Assembly (NCBI GenBank): GCA_031285845.1
Contig: JAITVK010000017.1
Span: 1 to 64,000 of the forward strand
Length of the DNA stretch: 64,000 nucleotides
Direction of reading: 5' to 3'
Source of the DNA: Propionibacteriaceae bacterium
GTDB taxonomy: Bacteria; Actinomycetota; Actinomycetes; Propionibacteriales; Propionibacteriaceae
This document shows positions 57,715 through 64,000 of the stretch, piece after piece. The notes beneath the pieces are model-generated. The model did not search any database, was not told the origin of the DNA, and was given only the letters and a program-made list of their open reading frames with translations. Every line of letters begins with the position of its first letter. The stretch's first letter is position 1. The translations under genes and the position numbers were made by a program.

Positions 57715-60700
57715 TCAGCGCCAACACCGGCGCGCGGTCGCCCCAGCCAGCACCACCGCGCCGACGGCCGCTGTCAACCAGGCGACCAGCGCTGGGCCAT
57801 CTGACGCGGCCCGTCCGCCCGTGGAGGCCACGATGGACTCGGATGTCACCGTCACCGGCAAGGCCAAGGACCCCGACTGGCCCCCGGTCAGGTCTAGCGT
57901 GGCCGACCCGGCTGGAAGGACGGCGGGGATGGCGAAGCTGGTTCGCACATTCCCCTGATGATCGGCGCTGGCTTGGCCGATCTCGACCCGATCCGCCTCG
58001 TGTGACGTGGATTCCCCGGTCGCGGGGTTGGGCACGACAGCGGTGAGCTTGACCGTCTCACCAGGCTCGAATCCGGCGGCCGTGAGCGTCATCACACCCC
58101 CGGCGCGCAGCGAGGCCGTACGATCTGTCGGCGTCGAGGGATCTGTCGACGTCGAGCTAGGGTCGCCGGCCGACGGATCCGACGCGCGTCGCGTCGGATC
58201 CTCAGCTCCGGAGGAGTCAAGGTCGGCGATGGTGGCGCGAAGGAATCGCAGGCCGATCACCTGTGACTTCAGGGTCGATCCGGTGTTCTGAGACCAGTGG
58301 GCGCTTACCTGAGCCAAACCAGGCCGCGTCGAGGCGACCTCGGCCGCATAAACCCCTGGTTCGGTCTCCTTGAACGCAGTGGCGCTCAGCCCAGCCTGGT
58401 CGCTCAATTCGGAAGACTCGGTGGGAACCAGGCTCAACGACGAGGCCTGACCAGCCACCGGGGCTGACGCCGCGCCGTCCAACCGAGCGGTCAGACGCAC
58501 CGTGATGGTGTGGGTGTCCACCCCATCGGCGACGACCGCCGCGTCCACAACCGCGGTCGAGGCGGTGATCGAAGCCAGCCAAGCGGCGATGAACTTCACC
58601 GAAACCGCGCCCTCGCCGATCTGGCGCATTGTGCCGTCCGGATCTTTCATCGTGGCCCGCAAGCGGTGGACCCCGGCTTCCGTGCTCGTCATCTGGGCGA
58701 CGTATGTCCCATCGCCACGGTCGACGAATGGGCTGACCTGAAGCGCTGGGTCGCCGATCACAGCCAATCGATCAACCAGACCGAGCACCTCGCCACCAGC
58801 GGCGTCGCGAGCGTAGATCGTGACCGTATGGGCGCCGACGCCATCGGCCACCCGTGTGCCGTCGCTGACGGCGAAGGCGAGCGTCGATCCAGCAGGAGCA
58901 CTCGGCAGACATCCTTGGGTGAACGTCACGGTGACCGGGTAGGCCAACTGAGTGAGCGGATCGCCGGAATGGTTGTCCACGTTGGCGACCACAGTTGAGG
59001 ACCCTTGAGACGTTGACTCGACATCGACCCCAGCAGTCCCCTGCTCATCGGTGGTCACCGACGGGCCGACCCGCCCCGGGCCGTCAGCTTCGAAACTGAC
59101 GGTGACTCCAGCCAGTCGGTGGCCTCCAGCGTCTTTCACCACAGTGGTCAAACGCGTACGGCCAACTCCGGCGCAATCGATCGGGATCAGCGGATCCGCC
59201 GCCGTCAACGACGACTGCGCCGGATCGGGCACAGCCGGATCGAACACCACCGTCGTCGACACGTCCTGGTCTGGGGAAGTGCCGACCACGTGGGCGCGGA
59301 TCGTCACCGTCTCGGCGACCACGTCATGAATCTGCAACCAGGCCTGACCGTAGGCGTCCAACCTGGCCGACTCGGTCGACAAGGTCGCCGACCCATCGAC
59401 GCTGAACTCGACATCAGGGCCGCTGATCGCTTGGCCGCAACCGTCGATCCATTCGGCCAGGATCGAGTGAGCGGCGAAACCGTTGGCCATCACCGATTGG
59501 ACCGCGCCGGTCGCTCTCAGAGTCAACTCGGTGGTCTCAGGCGGCAGTCGATCCACGCCAGTGGTCACCGAGAAAGGCGAGCCTGTCACATCGACCGCCC
59601 GGCCGTCGATGGTCACCGCAGCATGGATCACTCCCCGCGTCGACGCGTCGACAGAGGCTGGGTCCACTCGTACGGTCATGATGGCCACGCCATCACTGTC
59701 CGTGACGACCGAGTTCGTGTCGGTGTAAAGACCGCCGGAAGCGGAGAAATCGACCACGGCCCTGGGCAGCGGACGCCCAGCGGCGTCCAACGCTCTCACG
59801 GTCGCGGTGAGCGTGGTCGGATCAGCCGCCGCCTGCGAACCGCAACTGGCCCAGACCACCGCGACGTGGTTGGTGTCGACGGTCAGCGTCGAGCGAACCG
59901 GGTCGGGATCGACTTTCACCGGGTCGACATTGGTGACGACCTGAGGACTGGAGTTTCCGGCCGGGTCGGTCGCTGTGACGACGATCTGGCCGCCAGCGGC
60001 GAGCATCCCCGTCGGCGCGGTGACCGCCCAGCGCCCGGCTGAGTTCGTCACCACCGGTGGGGCCGCACTGGTGTCAGGCCATCGCAGGCCCACCGTCGCC
60101 CCTGGCTCAGCCGTCCCTTCGATTGTCTGCTCAGTCATGTCGGTGATGATGGGTGCCAGCGGCGCTCGAGTGTCGATGACCGCGACGCCCGGCTCGGACT
60201 GGTTGCCCTGGGCGTCGACAGACCAGGCCAGGATCGTCGTCCCGTCGCCGACAGCGTCGGGACGCAGGCAGGTCCACGGTCGCGAGCCGCTGGCTTCCAC
60301 CTGACACAGAGTCGTTCCTTGTGCCGTGGCCACGGTGACTTGAGCTGACTCGTCAGCGCCCTGATCAAGTCGGCCGACGACCTGCGTCGCATTGGCGATC
60401 TCGATGGTCGGAATCGGCGCAGGCATCAGGTCAAGGCTCCAGGTCACGGGCTCGGAGACATTGCCCGCTCGGTCGCTGGCGGTCAGCGTCACCTCACCGG
60501 CCACGGCGTCGGCTGGGGTGGCGATCAGCCAGGAGTCATTGGACCCCACGGCGGCCTCCACTGTCGCGACGCCGGCTCGGGTCGGGTAGGTCAGCGTGAC
60601 ACCAACCGCATGGGCCACCCCGCTGATCGCGGTCGCATTGCCACGCTGAATCACCGGTGGCTCAGGAACGGTCAAATCCAATTCCGACCACGTCGGCTCC

Positions 60701-62940
60701 GACTGGTTCCCGGCTGCGTCCAACGCCACCACTTCGAGTTGTCCCGCCTCGGCGTCGTTCGGGGTGGACACAGTCCAGCCCCCATCCTCAGCCGTGGTGA
60801 CGGTGACAGTGGACCGGCCCGTCGCTCGAACGTACTGCACGCTCACGGTCGACGCCTGCCCATCCTTGGCCACTGTGCCACTGATCTGGTGGGCGTTGGC
60901 CGCCAGAACCACCGGCGGTTCAGGCACGTCGGCGTCGAGGTAGCCGCTGCCGACGACCACCGCGTCGACATCAGGGTCGATCAACCGAACGCGAATCGAT
61001 CCCGCCGCCATCTCGGAAGGTGTCTGAACGCCGAACTGGCCGTCGGCCCGAACCGGAATGGACACCGAGGCCGTGCCGTCGGGCCACGTCAAACTGATCG
61101 TGGCGTCATTGGGCACGGGAAGATCGACCTGGCCGGTCACATGGGTTCGGTTCGCGATGATGATCTGCGGCGCGCCAGAGTCGTCGGCCTGCAACTGGGC
61201 GTCGACCGCGGACGATCGGTTGCCCGCCGAGTCCATCGCCTGCACGATGATCGTCCCTGAGGGCATGTGGACCGCCGTGGCGATGTCGAACACTCCGTCG
61301 GCTCCGACCGCCACCGCAGTGGACACTGTTTGATCTGGCCACGTCAGGGTCACAGTCGTTTGGGGATCCTTCGAGGTCGTCCCGACCACGTGGGTCTTCG
61401 TCGCTGCGACCACCACCGGTATGGCAGGGGGATCGGCGTCCAGATGGATCTCGACTGCTCGGGAGTCGCCGACACCGTTCGAAGCGACCACCGATCCGGC
61501 CCCGGAGATCATGCCTGCTGGAGTCGGAACCGACCAGTGGCCTGCGGCGTCCACCGCGGCAGGCCCGCTGATCGTACTGTCGGGCCAGGTCACCGTCACC
61601 GTGGCTCCGACTGGAACCGGAGTGGCCAGTGCGCCAGCCACGGCGGTCGCGTTGGAACGGTCGACGCTCGGCGGATCTGAGACGGCTCGCCCGGCTTGGC
61701 GGTAGGTGACGTTCTCGATTCGGCCAACCCCGGTTGCTGAGTCGAGCACCCACACCTGGCAGGCCGTTCCGGTCACAGGATCGGGGGATTCATTAGGGGG
61801 CAGCACAAGCCACACGGTGGCCGTTCCGACGCCGTCGCCGGGGGTCGGCTGACTCAGTGCGGGGTTGACCGCCCCGATCCTCCATTGGTCGGCTTGGCCG
61901 ATGCCCAGTTCGGCCGCCACTCTGCCCCCGGTGTACGCCGCGTCGACCTCAGCCACGGTGGTCGACTCAGGCAGCCAACAATGCGGATCAGACCACGGCG
62001 CGCCCGCGTCGGTCGTCATCGCCTGATAGAGCGATCCCACTGGACACGTCACCGGCTTGACCGCCTCGTCGACGTACAAGTTTCGGACCGAAGCCGCCAC
62101 GTCGTGCACCGCCACGTCATCGGGATGATCCTGATACGTGATGTCGACCAGCGCCGATTCGGCTTGTCCGGCGTCAGGGAACGCGTTCCCCAGGGCCGGC
62201 GCTCGCCAGTCGGACTGGACTCGCGGAACCGTCTGGTCTCGCCCGTCACCTGATGACTCAGTCGCGCCCGGCGCTGTCGGGGCGGGCGCAGGTGTCGTAC
62301 GAGTCGAGCCGCCACCGATCACCCGCGCGACGGTCTTGTCCGGGTGCGGATCGATCGTGACCCCAGCCGCAGTGAACCAGAACAGCGAAGATGACTTCGC
62401 GGCCGGGTCCAGCCAGTTGAGGTCGGTGAACAGATCGGTCAGATTCAGCCGTGCCCCCGTGTCGAGACGCAGGTTCTCGGCCGCGAAAACAACCTCGGCC
62501 CCGTCATGTCGGACGAACAGCGTCAAAGACAGCAGATTGGAAAAGTTCGATTGGACGCGAGCTCCGAGGACGACCGGGTCGGCGTCACGCTGCGCACAAG
62601 AAGCCACGGACTCCACATCGTCGACTCCCCACAATCGGCGCAGGAAGTCGTTTTGACCCTCGGCGGCTGCGGCCATGACACGGCTTTGCCTGTCGCCATC
62701 TCTCAATCCGGTCACCACGACGCGCTCCACGGTGGCGCAGGCCGATCCATCCCCCACGGGAGCGACCTGGTCAGGCTCGGTGGTGACACTGAGTGGATTG
62801 ACGACGTACGTCTGAGCGGGCTTGGGGGTGTTAGAGGCCAACGGATCAGCCTGCGCCAGGGCAGGCAAACCACCAATCAATCCCGCCATCATCACAAAAG
62901 CGACGACAGCAGGCAGCCAGCGCACATCGCGCACCGTCAT
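57715..62940 (-). CDS. Large secreted multi-Ig-domain surface protein with C-terminal anchor helix
   Basis: This 1741-residue protein begins with a signal peptide (RWLPAVVAFVMMAGLIGGLPALAQA). An N-terminal globular part (~45-410) includes LSLTLFVRHDGAEVVFAAENLRL, resembling DUF3298/RsiV-like domains. Then follow about six short Ig-like/Big_6-type repeats (phrases LTASDRAGNVSEP, VVATDPAGNSS) and Big_1-type domains (ATVRALDAAGRPLPRAVVDF; VKDAGGHRLAGVTVSF). A Ser/Thr/Asp linker and one C-terminal helix with an RRCWR tail end it. No LPxTG motif is present. ATG 62940 has AGGGGG upstream. Probably a surface adhesin. Confidence 0.9.
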   Translation of the reverse strand: MTVRDVRWLPAVVAFVMMAGLIGGLPALAQADPLASNTPKPAQTYVVNPLSVTTEPDQVAPVGDGSACATVERVVVTGLRDGDRQSRVMAAAAEGQNDFLRRLWGVDDVESVASCAQRDADPVVLGARVQSNFSNLLSLTLFVRHDGAEVVFAAENLRLDTGARLNLTDLFTDLNWLDPAAKSSSLFWFTAAGVTIDPHPDKTVARVIGGGSTRTTPAPAPTAPGATESSGDGRDQTVPRVQSDWRAPALGNAFPDAGQAESALVDITYQDHPDDVAVHDVAASVRNLYVDEAVKPVTCPVGSLYQAMTTDAGAPWSDPHCWLPESTTVAEVDAAYTGGRVAAELGIGQADQWRIGAVNPALSQPTPGDGVGTATVWLVLPPNESPDPVTGTACQVWVLDSATGVGRIENVTYRQAGRAVSDPPSVDRSNATAVAGALATPVPVGATVTVTWPDSTISGPAAVDAAGHWSVPTPAGMISGAGSVVASNGVGDSRAVEIHLDADPPAIPVVVAATKTHVVGTTSKDPQTTVTLTWPDQTVSTAVAVGADGVFDIATAVHMPSGTIIVQAMDSAGNRSSAVDAQLQADDSGAPQIIIANRTHVTGQVDLPVPNDATISLTWPDGTASVSIPVRADGQFGVQTPSEMAAGSIRVRLIDPDVDAVVVGSGYLDADVPEPPVVLAANAHQISGTVAKDGQASTVSVQYVRATGRSTVTVTTAEDGGWTVSTPNDAEAGQLEVVALDAAGNQSEPTWSELDLTVPEPPVIQRGNATAISGVAHAVGVTLTYPTRAGVATVEAAVGSNDSWLIATPADAVAGEVTLTASDRAGNVSEPVTWSLDLMPAPIPTIEIANATQVVGRLDQGADESAQVTVATAQGTTLCQVEASGSRPWTCLRPDAVGDGTTILAWSVDAQGNQSEPGVAVIDTRAPLAPIITDMTEQTIEGTAEPGATVGLRWPDTSAAPPVVTNSAGRWAVTAPTGMLAAGGQIVVTATDPAGNSSPQVVTNVDPVKVDPDPVRSTLTVDTNHVAVVWASCGSQAAADPTTLTATVRALDAAGRPLPRAVVDFSASGGLYTDTNSVVTDSDGVAIMTVRVDPASVDASTRGVIHAAVTIDGRAVDVTGSPFSVTTGVDRLPPETTELTLRATGAVQSVMANGFAAHSILAEWIDGCGQAISGPDVEFSVDGSATLSTESARLDAYGQAWLQIHDVVAETVTIRAHVVGTSPDQDVSTTVVFDPAVPDPAQSSLTAADPLIPIDCAGVGRTRLTTVVKDAGGHRLAGVTVSFEADGPGRVGPSVTTDEQGTAGVDVESTSQGSSTVVANVDNHSGDPLTQLAYPVTVTFTQGCLPSAPAGSTLAFAVSDGTRVADGVGAHTVTIYARDAAGGEVLGLVDRLAVIGDPALQVSPFVDRGDGTYVAQMTSTEAGVHRLRATMKDPDGTMRQIGEGAVSVKFIAAWLASITASTAVVDAAVVADGVDTHTITVRLTARLDGAASAPVAGQASSLSLVPTESSELSDQAGLSATAFKETEPGVYAAEVASTRPGLAQVSAHWSQNTGSTLKSQVIGLRFLRATIADLDSSGAEDPTRRASDPSAGDPSSTSTDPSTPTDRTASLRAGGVMTLTAAGFEPGETVKLTAVVPNPATGESTSHEADRVEIGQASADHQGNVRTSFAIPAVLPAGSATLDLTGGQSGSLALPVTVTSESIVASTGGRAASDGPALVAWLTAAVGAVVLAGATARRCWR

Positions 62941-63081
62941 CGCGTCCCCCTGTTCCGGGGTCACCAGCCTAGGTGTGTGATAGCGCCCCCGTCAAACATC
63001 CACCCACCATGATAACCCCGGGCGATGACAAAAGGAAAGAACCATGCCCCATTTTGTGACCCACCGACAGGGATGAATCAC
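62941..63081. other. Gap between era and the surface protein gene
   Basis: About 140 nt with AT-rich patches (ACAAAAGGAAAG, CATTTTGTG) that probably hold the promoter of the surface protein gene. No hairpin or gene identified. Confidence 0.35.
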
Positions 63082-63996
63082 CTAGAAACCGAGCCGGTTG
63101 AGGGCCTTCGGATCGCGCTGCCACTCCTTGACCACCTTGACCTTCAGATCCAGGTAGACCGGCGTGCCGACCAGGCGCGAGATCCGTTGACGAGCGGTTG
63201 TCCCGATCTGTTTGAGCCGGGAGGCTTGATGGCCCAAGATGATCGGCTTCTGCGATTCCCGCTCGACGATCAAATGGGCGAAGATGTCGAGCAGCGGACG
63301 ATCCTCGGCCCGCCCAGCGCGCAATCCCATCTCCTCGATCGTCACCGCGATCGAATGGGGCAACTCTTCACGAACCAACCCCAAAGCCGCCTCACGGATC
63401 AGCTCTGCCACCAAGGTCTGGGTCGGCTCGTCGGTGACCTCATTGTCGGGATAGTACGCCGGGCCATCGGGCAACTGCTCGATCAACAAATCCTTGACCA
63501 TCGCCACGTTCTCGCCCGTCACCGCCGACACCGGCACGATGTGCTCCCAGGTGAAGTCGAACTCCGATTCCAGGGCCTGGATGTCCAGCAGGTGTTCACG
63601 AACCCGTGCAGGACTGGCCAGATCCAGTTTGGTCGCCAGCGCGACCACCTTCGGACGCCGAGCGATCTGGGCCACCTGGGACACCAGGTGCCGATCCCCT
63701 GGTCCGATGCGCTGAACGCACGGCAGGCAGATCCCGATCACATCGACTTCGCTCCACGTGTCGTACACCAACTGATTGAGTCGCTCGCCCAGCAGCGTGC
63801 GTGGCCGGTGGATCCCGGGGGTGTCCAAGATGATCAGTTGGCCGTCGTCTTCGGTGATGATGCCTTTGATGATGTGGCGAGTGGTCTGTGGCCGATCGGA
63901 GGCGATCGCCACCATCTGACCGACCAACGCGTTGGTCAACGTGGACTTGCCGGCGTTGGGCCGACCGACGAAACATGCGAAACCAGAATGAAACAT
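63082..63996 (-). CDS. era: GTPase Era (start near window edge)
   Basis: Era binds 16S rRNA and assists 30S assembly. The GTPase domain has G1 GRPNAGKST, G3 DTPGIHRP and G4 TKLD. The C-terminal KH domain carries REGIxxE-like RVEDR and the 3' segment VYLDLKVKVVKEWQRDPKAL. The 304 residues from ATG 63996 match the family from its first strand (SGFACFVGRPN). The usual N-terminus has a few more residues, so the true start may lie beyond the right edge. Confidence 0.95.
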   Translation of the reverse strand: MFHSGFACFVGRPNAGKSTLTNALVGQMVAIASDRPQTTRHIIKGIITEDDGQLIILDTPGIHRPRTLLGERLNQLVYDTWSEVDVIGICLPCVQRIGPGDRHLVSQVAQIARRPKVVALATKLDLASPARVREHLLDIQALESEFDFTWEHIVPVSAVTGENVAMVKDLLIEQLPDGPAYYPDNEVTDEPTQTLVAELIREAALGLVREELPHSIAVTIEEMGLRAGRAEDRPLLDIFAHLIVERESQKPIILGHQASRLKQIGTTARQRISRLVGTPVYLDLKVKVVKEWQRDPKALNRLGF

Positions 63997-64000
63997 CAGG

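Overview
The window looks like chromosomal DNA of a high-GC actinobacterium, most likely from the Propionibacteriales. The grounds are strong G/C bias at third codon positions, many 4-nt ATGA/GTGA gene overlaps, the typical actinobacterial blocks prfB-ftsE-ftsX-M23-smpB and fdxA-dapC, DUF3052 beside a homodimeric-type aceE, and a tmRNA tag ending RTDFALAA, like the tag I recall from cutibacteria. Genus is inference. Most genes are on the minus strand.

Layout. 1-7519: the 5' part of a giant secreted surface protein (SdrD B-like and GEVED-type modules, then tandem bacterial Ig-like domains) that runs off the left edge. 7863-8395: a four-tRNA operon (Gly, Cys, Val, Val) with a terminator. 8467-8925: a small orphan. 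9091-14410: a compact operon of two copies of a [small secreted protein + lipoprotein] pair followed by a peptidoglycan-binding-domain adaptor, an ABC ATPase and a FtsX/MacB-type permease; this is the best candidate for an undescribed system. 14819-17463: hisG, hisE, argG. 17992-18356: tmRNA, followed by a variable patch (AT-richer ATP-grasp gene, decayed IS3-type transposase). 20660-25787: aldo/keto reductase, a DUF3516-type helicase, and a divergent MarR-flavodoxin pair with a perfect palindrome at the MarR start. 25873-32251: a sugar uptake and catabolism operon (HUMPS/KGPDC-type decarboxylase, sugar-phosphate isomerase, ABC binding protein and two permeases, SDR, GntR). 32856-41003: ThrE-like exporter, smpB, M23 hydrolase, ftsX, ftsE, prfB, a low-complexity non-coding stretch, tRNA-Val and DUF3052. 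41199-47324: aceE with an unusual insert, a CobU-like gene, uppP, and an aldo/keto reductase. 47285-54000: an ECF transporter (S, dual ATPase, T) with two secreted membrane-anchored proteins, one laid out like animal intrinsic factor/transcobalamin, all behind a cobalamin riboswitch. 54055-57640: dapC, fdxA, and leuA with an apparent leader peptide and attenuator hairpin. 57715-62940: a second giant Ig-like surface protein. 63082-63996: era.

Themes. (1) Vitamin B12: a riboswitch-controlled ECF system with surface binding proteins, plus a CobU-like enzyme with a second, weaker riboswitch candidate. (2) Cell surface: two giant Ig-like proteins and the secreted-protein/lipoprotein/ABC cluster. 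(3) Signs of leaderless transcription: several genes have a -10-like hexamer 6-8 nt before the start codon. No CRISPR array, prophage or intact insertion sequence was seen.
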